Assembly: GCA_002296125.1 (NCBI GenBank) | Contig: DBHI01000065.1 | Coordinates: 1 to 16,393 of the forward strand | Length of the DNA stretch: 16,393 bases | Direction of reading: 5' to 3' | From: Anaerolineales bacterium UBA832 | GTDB taxonomy: Bacteria > Chloroflexota > Anaerolineae > Anaerolineales > UBA11657 | Shown here: in pieces, positions 1 through 8,754 of the stretch | Layout: the number at the start of each line of letters is the position of its first letter | Position numbering within the stretch: position 1 is the stretch's first letter | Notes under the pieces: model-generated | What the model saw: the letters and a program-made list of their open reading frames with translations, nothing else | Databases searched by the model: none | What the model was told of the DNA's origin: nothing | Program-made: the position numbers and the translations under genes

Positions 1-104
1 ATTTTTGCAACATTTATCACAAAATAAGAAATTTATTGAATTTATTTATTTGTCTTATATTAAAGTTAATCATTAATCCCAATATTATAACTAATATAAG
101 ATAC

Positions 105-140
105 AAAAGCCCTCGGGATTTTCTTGTCCCGAGGGCTTTT
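105..140 (-). terminator. Rho-independent terminator of the giant surface-protein gene
   Basis: A perfect 14-bp inverted repeat (105-118 pairing with 127-140) encloses an 8-base loop. The stem has a GC-rich core (GCCCTCGGGA) and A/T ends, so both strands finish with a short T run. It lies 25 bases beyond the stop codon of the minus-strand gene that ends at 165. The T-run on either side means it could also stop transcription arriving on the plus strand. Confidence 0.88.
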
Positions 141-164
141 GATACTATTTCCTTTTATTAAAGC

Positions 165-3100
165 TTATTTTAGAAGCATCATCTTTTGTACTGCAACATT
201 AGAACCTGTTGCAACTTTAACAAAATACATACCACTTGGTACACCTGATGCATTCCAAACAATATTATGGAATCCTGCCTTCATATCGCGATTTACAAGC
301 ACTTCAACAACTTGACCACGAACATTATACACAGACATGTTTACCATTCCATTTTGATCTAAAGCCAATTCAAGAGTTGTTGAAGGATTAAATGGATTTG
401 GATATGCTGAGCCAAGGCCAAATGCTTCTGGCACAGGATTGCTATAATCTGCATAACTTCCAGCAACGATCACAACAGATTCAACATCAGAAGAGATTTG
501 TACTGAATTTTCTGAGTTCATATCAATAGCAACATCATCAATAACTATCGTTAGGTCATCATGGTTGGTATTAATATTAGTCCAGCTCAACTCAATATCA
601 TTATCTACTTTATCTTTATTGATAGCAACTGTCCATGATTGGAAACTATCAAAATCTGTTGAACGAATATCTTTAATTAAGCTAGAACCAACTTTAAGAT
701 CAATATATTCGCCACCCATTGCTTTATATGCGTTTAATGGAAGATCTTCTTCATCTTCACCCCATACAAACTCATCATTAGCATCATCAGACAAACCAAT
801 AGTCACAACATCGCCAATACCTTCACCAAGAAGATCGCTTGCTTTAAGGTCTATCTTAAGAGCAAGTGACTCTGTTTTTCTTGTCAATTCGCCATCTTCA
901 TATAAATGAGGTCTAACTTCTATATCAAGAGCTCTAGATGTATTTATCCAGTATCCACTAAATGGAACGATTCTATCTATAGAAGTATAAGAATTTTCAA
1001 ACCATCCGTATACACTTGGAGCAATCCAACCCGCATCTACAGCATCTTCAAATAACTTAGAACCACCATCGTGCAATATATTAAGAGTACCCTTTGAAAC
1101 TTTATTAGTTAAAGGATTAGCTACTAAATTCCAACCTTTCTTAAGATTTAGGTTAGCTGTTGCGCCCGAAGAAGTACAATTACCTGAAGGAACATTTGTA
1201 AAATCATTACCTGAATTTGCGTTATCACATGATACACAGTCTTCATCAGCAACAACCGGATCGCCTTTTTGGACAAAAGTATCATCGTTTCCTAAAGCAA
1301 GGTAGTAACCTTGGCCAAGATTTACATCTAAACCATCATACTCACCAGTCCAGTCATAAGCAACCCAGTCCTGTCCCCATGTTCCTAGAGATTCACCAAA
1401 GTTTTCTTTTAATATAACATTATCTTCACATGGTGTTAATGGCGCACCAACAAGATGCCAACCTGATGACAAGTTTCGTTCTATTTCATGATGAGCCATT
1501 GTAAATGGGTTATCACTAAAGTCATCATGCGTTTCTTGCTCACAGCCATCATAATCACCAACATCAGTTACACGGATACCAACTCTTGCATGATAATTAA
1601 TACCATTACCATTATCATTTTGATACTCAGAAAGAGTTTTAGCTTCAGAATCAGTAAGGTTATCACTAATACTATACACTAAAGTAGCATCACCTTGGTG
1701 ACAATTAGTTGCTGAAGCAGTATCATCATTTGTAGAATCACCACCTGAGTTTGAGCAACCATTTACATTCGGACCATTTGATGTAGATTGATCAATACCA
1801 AATTCATCGACACCAGGCTCTTCAGTTATACCATCAGAGAGATATATAACATCAATCTTATTAATATACTGGCCACCTGTTGCAATGTCACCTTCATCAT
1901 AAATACTATTATCATTAGAATCAAAATAAGTTGTGAATTCAACATTATAATCATCATTAGTTGAGCGAATTTCAGCACCATTTGGCGTATTAACGACAAC
2001 ATCAGGACGATCATGAGTTCTAGTTGATGCAGAAACCTCTAAAACAGACGCTGTTTGATTATCAAGCTCACTATTCCATGATTTAACAGTGTAGTTAAAC
2101 TCAGTTTCAGCAGCAATAGATTTGTCTATATGTGTTAAAACATCTATAGCAACATCACCAGAAACATCATTTGCTAATTGTGTATCAGCACAATCAACAC
2201 GATCATTCCTTGTATACTGAGAAGTACTTGTACCTTCATTATCAAGCCATTCTGCTATTTTCTCATCACCATTATATAATCTTAGGCGACTTGTATTATA
2301 ATCAGGATAGTTACCACTATATGTATCGCCATGGCATGCATCATCTGGGAAATCAGCATCTACCCATGCATTTGCATGAACACTAATAATCGCGTATTTT
2401 AATCCTGTATGATCAATATTAATTGAGGGCTGTTTTGCGCCAGGCTCATCTAATATTGTAAATGTTGTACTTGAACTATTTGTAGCACCATACCCATCAA
2501 CAGTTGTGAATGTGAACGTATGCTCACCTTCAACAAGCCATGCTTCCATATCTTTCCAACCTGAGGTATTATCAACACTAGAATCTTCATAATCAGGAGC
2601 ATTAGGAAGATAAGTATGTGTATAAGAAGAATTAAAGCTACTTACATCTAGAACATCACCATTTGCATCGAATGCACCAGGGCCACTATATGCCCAAGTA
2701 AATGTTTGAGAATCATTATCTGAATCATGAGAAGATAGATTATCACAACCAGTAACTATGTATGTATCTCTAGTATTTTCATCATGACGCATATAATAAG
2801 TAGATTGTTCACGATGTGCTCCAACAGTTGGTGCAGCATTACGCTCATCCTTAACCAATACTAATAGACTAACATCATCAGAATCACCATATACATCTGT
2901 TACAGTCATAGATAGAATATACACTTCCTGTGAAGAATCAGAACCTTCACTCTGATCTCCAGACGAATCTTCAGAACCTAATGATAGGTGAAGATCTCTA
3001 CTTCCTCTTAAAGAAGCATCGATACCTACATTTCCATTATATCCATAGGAACCATCTTCTGTAATATGTTCACCATTCTGATAAACTTCACCAGTACAAC

Positions 3101-6100
3101 TATTACATTGTCCGCTAAGGAGTTCAGTTGCAGGTCCAGATGCTAGGTGGTCACCTAAATTAGCATCTTCATAAATCTCGCTACCATTTTGTAATGTAAA
3201 TGGCTCGCCATAGTTATAAATACCATCACCATTAAGATCATCAAATGAAAATCCAGCTAACGCACCTTTTGTTAACCTCCATGTATAGTTTTGATGGTCA
3301 CAAGTTTGTCCATCACCAAAAGAACCAGTAGTACATTTACCATCAGCATCAGTTGACTGATCTGCTGAGAACCAAGCATCTGCATCATTTTGATCGCCTG
3401 AACCATCGTGAGGTTCATACCATGCTTGATCAATAGCATCATAATCATTAAAATCTGAATCATCAAAATTATTCATTGTAAGAACAGAAAGATCATCACC
3501 ACCACGAATCAAACCTAGTGCAGAAGATGCATCCGGGTCTGAATTGGGTTCTTCTCTAATTGTTACAGATAATTCAGCCTCATCTGAATGTGTATCAAGT
3601 TCAGAAGTCCACACACCACAAGAACCAGAATTTTTCACTGGGTGATCTGTTTCTACATACAATTTCCAAGTATAAGACTTATCTCCATTCTCATGAGGAT
3701 TTCCAACAGTAAATGTTACTGTATTTGTTTCTAATCCTGATTGATCTTGAAGATCATCATTACCTGCAGTTTGTGTCCAAGTATAACGGTCTATACCATA
3801 AGGATAATCTTCATCATCCGTGCCAGAACCATCAATGCTTATTTCAATTCTATTTTCATCTGGGTCAAAATTATGAGGGATCTCATACAAACCATCACCT
3901 ATATTAGTTAGATTTGTTTGTCCAGGCTCTGTAGTTGGAGATAGAACGTGAGCTAATCTAACAACAGGATCTATGTTTAAACCAGTTGTTGTAGTATCAC
4001 GTGAATCGCGACCTGAAAAATATTCTTCAGCACCACCACTCATTCTTACAGTATGTCCATAAGAAGATTCTCCTGCGAGGTTTGAACCTGTTACTGTATA
4101 AGAGTATGTTGATTCCTGTAATAGACCTTCACCTGGATAAGCGGCATATAAATCTACATTATCATTATAATCGGAATTACCCTGACCATTAGGACCTGTT
4201 AATAGTCCACCACATCCACCAGGACCATCACCAGGAGTATATGTTCCTTGATTTCCATTAGGATCTGCAGGCTCATCATCCCTATATACATTATAAGTCA
4301 AAGCAGGATAACGATTACCAATATCACTTAAATCAGTACCATCTTCATCCCAATCTAAAGTGATTGAGTTATAATGTGGAGTTGCCACTAAATTATCTGG
4401 ACTCTGTGGCACAATATTACCTATAACAACTGAAAAGTTTTGATGACCCGCAGCAGTCATATAAAACTCAACATCAACACTACCTTGATGTGGTATACGA
4501 TACCACTGATCATTCTCTGAATAACCAGATCCATTACCTATTCCATCTTGATCATTATTCTGATCATGTAATCTGATATACATTTCATAATTGCTTGGTA
4601 CAGGACCTGTTTCTACAGAAATATTAATAGTTGCAGAACCAGGTACATTACTAACAACAGTTCCATCCCATTGTGTTAAGTTTGTTGAAAAGAATGCATC
4701 ATCATCCAGTACTATATCTTCAGTAAAATGACCTCCCCAAAGATCACTCTCCCACTCGGGATGATCAAAATATAAAGAAACATAGTTTCCAGGAGCAGTT
4801 GCAGGTTCTGGTATATCATGTGAGTAATCATAACCCCATGTTGCATCAGACGCAACACCTAAGTAGTTAGTATTATCTTTAAGAACCCATTCTTCATTAC
4901 CTGTATTGGCGAACTGATCATAACTATCAAGGCTCGCTTTTAATTGTAGTCTCCATGTTGGAGCACCAGAAGCAGCTTCTGGAATCGCGCATGCTTGATT
5001 AGAATCATCATTTGATGCACCATACTCATTATGTACAGCTAATACTTGGAAACAGTATTCGACACCTTCTAAAAGAGGATTACCAGCTGCATCAGATGTA
5101 ACTGTTGTACCTGTACCAGAAGAAGTTTTAACTAAATTTAATAATTCATCTCTTACCAAATAGGTATAACCTTGAGTTGATTCGAATGAATCTTCAGGAG
5201 CATTCCATTCTAATGATACACGAAGCTGACCAGCAGTAGCAGTAAGACCTGTTGCACCAGGCACAGTAAATACACAAGAACCATCATCTATAGAACAATC
5301 GTTATCAGCACAACCATCACCTGCATTATCAGCATCAGGGTTTGTACAACCAGTACATGTTAAATCATCATTACCTGAGTCATCATCACAAACGCCACAG
5401 TTGTCTACAGCTGAATTTCCAAAACAATCTCCAGCACAATCTTGATCTGCATTACCACCATCGCACACGCCACAATCATCAAGAGCTGATGTTCCATTGC
5501 AAACGCCAGCACAGTCAACTACTGAACCTTGGCCATCATCACAAGAGCAACCATCATTTGCTGACCAACATACGCCATCTATATCTGCAGTTGCAGATGC
5601 ATCAAAGTTACATGCATTCTCATCTGTACAACCTGGAGTATGATTAGCTGTTGACTCACCAGTTATAACAGAAATATTGTTATTCTCCCAACCAGGCAGA
5701 GCTGAAGCCGCTGTTAAGGATAGGGTTGAGCCATATGTAGCATCATAAATCTTGAGATACGCAGGCTCACCTTGAGTTAAATAGCTTAAAGTACTTGCAG
5801 AACCATCATTACCCATAAGGGGGACAGTAGTGACATTGGAACCGGCATCATTATATACCCAGCCAACACAAACCTCTGTTCCATCCCGATCTATAAAGGC
5901 TCCGACAACATCACAACCACCTTCAAAACCGCACGAACCTGGAGTCTCTAAATCAGAAGCACCGGTACCATCACCAGGAGCAACTTCGCCATCGATGGTT
6001 ACAGTTTCTAGCATATAAAAGGCCTGTAAAGTCGATTGGTCATAAAACCAACCTGTTTGAGGCTCTGTATTACGAGCGAACAAACCTGTTATAAATAATG

Positions 6101-6125
6101 TTAATATTAGGAAATAGCGTTTCAT
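165..6125 (-). CDS. Giant secreted modular protein with type IX sorting domain (1986 aa)
   Basis: The protein starts MKRYFLILTLFITGLFA, a clear signal peptide, and this ATG is chosen because GAGGAG lies 5 bases upstream; the frame stays open 17 codons further up but that would bury the signal peptide behind a lysine-rich tail. Visible order: an N-terminal domain at about 26-157 (QAFY, VGAF, MGNDG and WENN motifs); a cysteine-rich region at 165-286 with DCAGVCNG/DDCGVCDGG-type repeats; a fibronectin III-like domain at about 288-385; a second Fn3-like domain; long PKD/cadherin-like beta-rich stretches rich in Asp, Ser and Thr; two GW(H/N)LVxxPL...GYY/GYW domains near 1554 and 1664; and a type A sorting domain at about 1900-1986 with SAYPNPFNPST and the end QKMMLLK. 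Expected path is Sec export, then type IX secretion and surface anchoring or release. No catalytic motif was recognised; adhesin or scaffold is inference. Confidence 0.9.
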   Translation of the reverse strand: MKRYFLILTLFITGLFARNTEPQTGWFYDQSTLQAFYMLETVTIDGEVAPGDGTGASDLETPGSCGFEGGCDVVGAFIDRDGTEVCVGWVYNDAGSNVTTVPLMGNDGSASTLSYLTQGEPAYLKIYDATYGSTLSLTAASALPGWENNNISVITGESTANHTPGCTDENACNFDASATADIDGVCWSANDGCSCDDGQGSVVDCAGVCNGTSALDDCGVCDGGNADQDCAGDCFGNSAVDNCGVCDDDSGNDDLTCTGCTNPDADNAGDGCADNDCSIDDGSCVFTVPGATGLTATAGQLRVSLEWNAPEDSFESTQGYTYLVRDELLNLVKTSSGTGTTVTSDAAGNPLLEGVEYCFQVLAVHNEYGASNDDSNQACAIPEAASGAPTWRLQLKASLDSYDQFANTGNEEWVLKDNTNYLGVASDATWGYDYSHDIPEPATAPGNYVSLYFDHPEWESDLWGGHFTEDIVLDDDAFFSTNLTQWDGTVVSNVPGSATINISVETGPVPSNYEMYIRLHDQNNDQDGIGNGSGYSENDQWYRIPHQGSVDVEFYMTAAGHQNFSVVIGNIVPQSPDNLVATPHYNSITLDWDEDGTDLSDIGNRYPALTYNVYRDDEPADPNGNQGTYTPGDGPGGCGGLLTGPNGQGNSDYNDNVDLYAAYPGEGLLQESTYSYTVTGSNLAGESSYGHTVRMSGGAEEYFSGRDSRDTTTTGLNIDPVVRLAHVLSPTTEPGQTNLTNIGDGLYEIPHNFDPDENRIEISIDGSGTDDEDYPYGIDRYTWTQTAGNDDLQDQSGLETNTVTFTVGNPHENGDKSYTWKLYVETDHPVKNSGSCGVWTSELDTHSDEAELSVTIREEPNSDPDASSALGLIRGGDDLSVLTMNNFDDSDFNDYDAIDQAWYEPHDGSGDQNDADAWFSADQSTDADGKCTTGSFGDGQTCDHQNYTWRLTKGALAGFSFDDLNGDGIYNYGEPFTLQNGSEIYEDANLGDHLASGPATELLSGQCNSCTGEVYQNGEHITEDGSYGYNGNVGIDASLRGSRDLHLSLGSEDSSGDQSEGSDSSQEVYILSMTVTDVYGDSDDVSLLVLVKDERNAAPTVGAHREQSTYYMRHDENTRDTYIVTGCDNLSSHDSDNDSQTFTWAYSGPGAFDANGDVLDVSSFNSSYTHTYLPNAPDYEDSSVDNTSGWKDMEAWLVEGEHTFTFTTVDGYGATNSSSTTFTILDEPGAKQPSINIDHTGLKYAIISVHANAWVDADFPDDACHGDTYSGNYPDYNTSRLRLYNGDEKIAEWLDNEGTSTSQYTRNDRVDCADTQLANDVSGDVAIDVLTHIDKSIAAETEFNYTVKSWNSELDNQTASVLEVSASTRTHDRPDVVVNTPNGAEIRSTNDDYNVEFTTYFDSNDNSIYDEGDIATGGQYINKIDVIYLSDGITEEPGVDEFGIDQSTSNGPNVNGCSNSGGDSTNDDTASATNCHQGDATLVYSISDNLTDSEAKTLSEYQNDNGNGINYHARVGIRVTDVGDYDGCEQETHDDFSDNPFTMAHHEIERNLSSGWHLVGAPLTPCEDNVILKENFGESLGTWGQDWVAYDWTGEYDGLDVNLGQGYYLALGNDDTFVQKGDPVVADEDCVSCDNANSGNDFTNVPSGNCTSSGATANLNLKKGWNLVANPLTNKVSKGTLNILHDGGSKLFEDAVDAGWIAPSVYGWFENSYTSIDRIVPFSGYWINTSRALDIEVRPHLYEDGELTRKTESLALKIDLKASDLLGEGIGDVVTIGLSDDANDEFVWGEDEEDLPLNAYKAMGGEYIDLKVGSSLIKDIRSTDFDSFQSWTVAINKDKVDNDIELSWTNINTNHDDLTIVIDDVAIDMNSENSVQISSDVESVVIVAGSYADYSNPVPEAFGLGSAYPNPFNPSTTLELALDQNGMVNMSVYNVRGQVVEVLVNRDMKAGFHNIVWNASGVPSGMYFVKVATGSNVAVQKMMLLK

Positions 6126-6130
6126 TTTTT

Positions 6131-6136
6131 CTCCTC
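6131..6136 (-). promoter_or_regulatory. Ribosome binding site deciding the start at 6125
   Basis: GAGGAG on the minus strand ends 5 bases before the ATG at 6125. It selects this start over the upstream in-frame ATG at 6176, which has no comparable site. Confidence 0.75.
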
Positions 6137-6223
6137 TGTTACTTGTTAATTTTTTACTTTTCTTCAATTTTTTCATTTGTTAAACTAATGCTATAATTTA
6201 TAGGGATTACTAGATATATATCT

Positions 6224-6237
6224 TTGATGCTCATCAC
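6224..6237 (-). promoter_or_regulatory. CRP/FNR-type operator, proximal site
   Basis: The plus strand reads TTGAT-GCTC-ATCAC, 9 of 10 matches to the FNR consensus TTGAT-N4-ATCAA; in CRP register it reads TTTGA-N6-TCACA, also 9 of 10. The centre is 6230.5. A minus-strand TATAAA at 6202-6197 would give a transcript start near 6190, placing the site about 40 bases upstream, the usual class II activator position. Regulator identity cannot be decided from sequence. Confidence 0.45.
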
Positions 6238-6315
6238 ACCATAAAAACTGCCAATTAAATAGATCCCCTCCTGTCATACATGCGTAAAGTTAATACAGAG
6301 ATAAATGATATAAAG

Positions 6316-6329
6316 TTGATCTATATCAC
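6316..6329 (-). promoter_or_regulatory. CRP/FNR-type operator, distal site
   Basis: TTGAT-CTAT-ATCAC is a 9 of 10 match to the FNR consensus and has the same two half-sites as the proximal copy, centred 92 bases farther from the gene. It may act as a second activator site or serve a second start; a minus-strand TATTAA at 6295-6290 is a weak candidate -10 box. Confidence 0.42.
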
Positions 6330-6525
6330 ATTATCGTAAGTATTTAATCTTAAAATACTGAATTGGAGCGCACATCCTCGTTAAAGCACTCCTAAAGCTT
6401 CCTCTTAGCGTTTAATTTAGTTAATTCTATAGAAATAGACAAGGAAAAAGGTAAACCCTTCTCTATTAGAGACAAACATATACTATCCTAGTTATAATTA
6501 GAATATGTCTATATAGTTATAAAAG

Positions 6526-7467
6526 TTATTTGCCGATATACTTCAAATATGGATTATCTGTGGACAATATTAGCTTAGACGTAGAATCTATAGTATTTTG
6601 ATATGTCTCAAGGGTTTTAATAAAATTATAAAACTCAGGAGACTTCCCATAAGCTGCTGCATAAATATTTGTTGCTTTTGCATCTGCCTCACCTTTTATT
6701 TTTTGAGCTTCTAGATATGCCTCAGAAATAATTTCTTTTTTCCTTTGGACTTGCATACCTAAAATTTCTTGTTTCCTACCCTGACCTTGAGCTCTATATT
6801 TTTCTGCAATCTGATTCTGACCAGATATCATTCTATTAAAAACCTGTTTCTGAACTGTTTGAGTATAATTAATACGCTTTAGCTGTATATCTAATATTTC
6901 AATACCCATTTTGAGTTCAATTAGCTTATTTGATACGGATGTTAATATCTTTTCAATAATTTCTAATCGAGCTCCGCTTGAAGGAATAGCTTCAATATCT
7001 TTATCATTCACATTTACACTTGAAGATTCAAAATCTTTAATTGCCATTGTCCTGTTTGTAGAACGGACAATTTCTACAAGTGTTCGATTTGCGATTTCAT
7101 CTCTAACGGCACCATCTAAAATATCATCAAGAAGCGATTGCGCTTGCATCTCATTTTTAGCAGCTTTATAAAACTGTAGAGCATCTGATATTTTCCACCT
7201 TGCGAAGGCATCAATTAAAACATACTTATTATCAAGAGTCGGAATTTCATTAGCAGCGCCATCCCATTCTAAAATTCTCTTATCATATTTAATTACTTTT
7301 TGAATCAAAGGTAGTTTAAGATGCAGTCCCGCATCCGTGATATCACCACCGACAGGTTTTCCAAATTGAGTAACGACTGCCTGCTGTGTTTCATCAATTA
7401 TAAAAACAGAATTACTTCCAGTAATTATTACAAATATTAGGAGTATATATACAACTGTAGTCTTCAT
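6526..7467 (-). CDS. hflC: HflC, membrane protease modulator (SPFH/prohibitin family)
   Basis: 313 aa, close to the family's usual length. An N-terminal membrane anchor spans about residues 3-23, followed by the SPFH/band 7 domain opening with TQQAVVTQFGKPVG and GLHLKLPLIQ. The C-terminal half is the typical helical coiled-coil segment, including RKKEIISEAYLEAQKIKGEA and the diagnostic ADAKATNIYAAAYGKSPEFY. In characterised bacteria HflC forms with HflK a large inner-membrane complex that encloses and modulates the FtsH protease. The ATG overlaps the last base of the hflK stop codon (TAATG) and the ribosome site AAGGAGGTG lies inside the hflK 3' end, so the two are co-transcribed and probably translationally coupled. 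ftsH itself is not in the window. Confidence 0.94.
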   Translation of the reverse strand: MKTTVVYILLIFVIITGSNSVFIIDETQQAVVTQFGKPVGGDITDAGLHLKLPLIQKVIKYDKRILEWDGAANEIPTLDNKYVLIDAFARWKISDALQFYKAAKNEMQAQSLLDDILDGAVRDEIANRTLVEIVRSTNRTMAIKDFESSSVNVNDKDIEAIPSSGARLEIIEKILTSVSNKLIELKMGIEILDIQLKRINYTQTVQKQVFNRMISGQNQIAEKYRAQGQGRKQEILGMQVQRKKEIISEAYLEAQKIKGEADAKATNIYAAAYGKSPEFYNFIKTLETYQNTIDSTSKLILSTDNPYLKYIGK

Positions 7468-8444
7468 TATTTCACCTCCTTATTATCTAAGTTTAAAAGA
7501 GGCAGTATATTATCTAATTTAGTATCTACAATAACCTTATTAGGAATTTTACCAAGCACCTCATTCATCGTTTCAATAAAATATCTATCTCTTGTTATCT
7601 TAGGAGCTTTATTATATTCTGATAAAATTAGTTTAAATAAAGTTGCATCTCCTGTTGCATTATTAATCCTTTCAACAGCATAACCTTTGGCCTCATTAAT
7701 CAACTGTTTTGCCTCGCCCTCTGCCCTATAGATTTCTTTATTAAAGGCTTGATTTGCCTCATTAACTAAGGTTTCTTCCTCTTGTTCTGCCCTGATGACT
7801 TCATTAAATGAATCTGAAACTGGCTCTGGTGGTAAAACGGATTGCAACTGAACCATCTTAATTGCTATTCCTGTCTTATACTTATCTAATATTTCCTGCA
7901 TGTGTTCTCTTGCTTTATCAGCGATAATGACACGATCGGTTTGAAGAACTTCAGTAAAAGATCTATCTCCAATCATAAGACGCATGGTCGCCTCTGAAAC
8001 ATCCCTAATTGTATTTTTTACATCTCTAACATGGAAAAGAAAATCTGCAGCATTCTTGATCTTAAACTGAATGATCCATCGTACCTCCGCAATATTTAAA
8101 TCTCCTGTTAGCATCCAAGATTCATTTGTGAAGTTTCTCTTTGAGTACTCTGTTCGGACCCCTGCTTTAAGAGTCTGAAAACCAAATTCTTCTTTATACT
8201 GATAATCAACTTTTACAGGATAAACAGTATCTATAAAAGGCATTTTAAAGTGTAGACCTGGCATTGTTGTATGAGAATATTTACCCAGCCTTAATACAAC
8301 TCCATTTTCATTAGCATCGACAGTATAAACTGAGAAAAATACTAATATTATTACTACAATTAAAGCAATTAAGCCTCTAAACTTTTTAAATTCAAATTGG
8401 GGAATCTCAAAATCTACATCCCCTATCTTGACCTTATTAGCCAT
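7467..8444 (-). CDS. hflK: HflK, membrane protease modulator (SPFH/prohibitin family)
   Basis: 325 aa, shorter than the E. coli protein because the glycine-rich N-terminal and the C-terminal extensions are reduced. A short cytoplasmic tail precedes one transmembrane helix at about residues 24-41. The SPFH domain begins with GVVLRLGKY and PGLHFKMPFIDTVYPV, a signature close to HflK rather than HflC. The end of the SPFH domain (VQLQSVLPPEPVSDSFNEV) and the following charged helix with RAEGEAKQLINEAKGYA are typical. It is the first gene of the hflK-hflC operon and partners HflC around FtsH. GAGGT ends 6 bases upstream of the ATG, supporting this start. Its promoter must lie in the 127-base divergent gap to the selW operon, but no clear hexamer pair was identified there on this strand. 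Confidence 0.94.
   Translation of the reverse strand: MANKVKIGDVDFEIPQFEFKKFRGLIALIVVIILVFFSVYTVDANENGVVLRLGKYSHTTMPGLHFKMPFIDTVYPVKVDYQYKEEFGFQTLKAGVRTEYSKRNFTNESWMLTGDLNIAEVRWIIQFKIKNAADFLFHVRDVKNTIRDVSEATMRLMIGDRSFTEVLQTDRVIIADKAREHMQEILDKYKTGIAIKMVQLQSVLPPEPVSDSFNEVIRAEQEEETLVNEANQAFNKEIYRAEGEAKQLINEAKGYAVERINNATGDATLFKLILSEYNKAPKITRDRYFIETMNEVLGKIPNKVIVDTKLDNILPLLNLDNKEVK
7473..7481 (-). promoter_or_regulatory. Strong ribosome binding site of hflC inside hflK
   Basis: AAGGAGGTG is a near-complete anti-16S match 5 bases before the hflC ATG. It is also coding sequence: it spells part of the last residues (NKEVK) of HflK. Confidence 0.85.
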
Positions 8445-8529
8445 TTTAATACCTCAAATAAAAATTATTAATAGATGAACGACTAGGTAATTTATATATT
8501 TTTTTAATTTATTACATAATGATAACAAA

Positions 8530-8535
8530 TATAAT
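8530..8535 (+). promoter_or_regulatory. Candidate -10 box for the small membrane protein-selW operon
   Basis: A perfect TATAAT lies 36 bases before the ATG at 8572. The -35 region is poor (TTTATT at 8508-8513 with a 16-base spacer), and the region is very AT-rich, so chance matches are likely. Confidence 0.35.
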
Positions 8536-8571
8536 TCTTTGAATTTATTAAAATAATGTGGAAAATATATT

Positions 8572-8745
8572 ATGGCTAGAGCAATATTATTTGTTGTATT
8601 TGTAGCAATGACAATGATGGGCGTGTGGCTCGTTATGAGGAGAACTGGCAATTATGATGTCGATTATTTTACAAAGATTTTAGGTTGGATTCTACTAATA
8701 CCTGGACTTTGGGGACTTTTTGAATCATTAAGAATTATACAATAG
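8572..8745 (+). CDS. Small two-helix membrane protein upstream of selW (57 aa)
   Basis: This 57-residue frame starts MARAILFVVFVAMTMMGVWL and ends in TAG. It has two hydrophobic segments (about 3-22 and 36-50) separated by a short polar loop, RRTGNYDVDYF, and a short polar tail. A GGA 9 bases upstream is a modest ribosome site. Only 9 bases separate its stop from the ATG of the SelW-like gene, and the ribosome site of that gene overlaps its TAG, so the two very likely form one operon divergent from hflK. I do not recognise the family. The pairing suggests, without proof, that it anchors or works with the SelW-like redox protein at the membrane. Coding status rests on the operon spacing and the coherent hydrophobic pattern. 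Confidence 0.68.
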   Translation: MARAILFVVFVAMTMMGVWLVMRRTGNYDVDYFTKILGWILLIPGLWGLFESLRIIQ

Positions 8746-8747
8746 GA
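8744..8747 (+). promoter_or_regulatory. Ribosome binding site of selW overlapping the upstream stop codon
   Basis: AGGA, 7 bases before the ATG at 8755, shares two bases with the TAG of the 57-aa gene. The arrangement is typical of translational coupling and supports this ATG as the SelW start. Confidence 0.6.
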
Positions 8748-8754
8748 AATAAAT

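Larger units (their letters stand above)
6126..6525. other. 400-base intergenic leader between hflC and the giant surface-protein gene
   Basis: No coding frame with plausible start, ribosome site or composition is seen on either strand. The stretch holds the ribosome site of the giant gene, two CRP/FNR-type palindromes (6224-6237 and 6316-6329), a 12-base AT palindrome touching the first one (6212-6223), and a minus-strand TATAAA at 6202-6197 that could be a -10 box. No convincing terminator for hflC is visible; a 5-bp hairpin at 6460-6472 lacks a proper T run. Confidence 0.6.

Noticed and set aside
5270..5640. Cysteine-repeat coding regions considered as a CRISPR-like or DNA repeat array
   Set aside because: The repetition is at the protein level within coding frames, with variable spacing and no conserved DNA repeat unit.
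565..6018. Several 60-115-aa plus-strand open frames opposite the giant surface-protein gene
   Set aside because: They are low-complexity, histidine- or serine-rich mirror frames of a strongly supported gene, without ribosome sites or signal of their own.
6460..6472. Hairpin TCTCT-ATT-AGAGA downstream of hflC
   Set aside because: A weak 5-bp stem not directly followed by a T run on the minus strand.
8556..8579. Short frame MWKIYYG from the ATG at 8556
   Set aside because: It stops after seven codons, is out of frame with the 57-aa gene and has no ribosome site.
8454..8651. 65-aa minus-strand open frame opposite the 57-aa gene
   Set aside because: It overlaps the better-supported plus-strand frame and the hflK leader, has no ribosome site, and its hydrophobicity mirrors the opposite strand.
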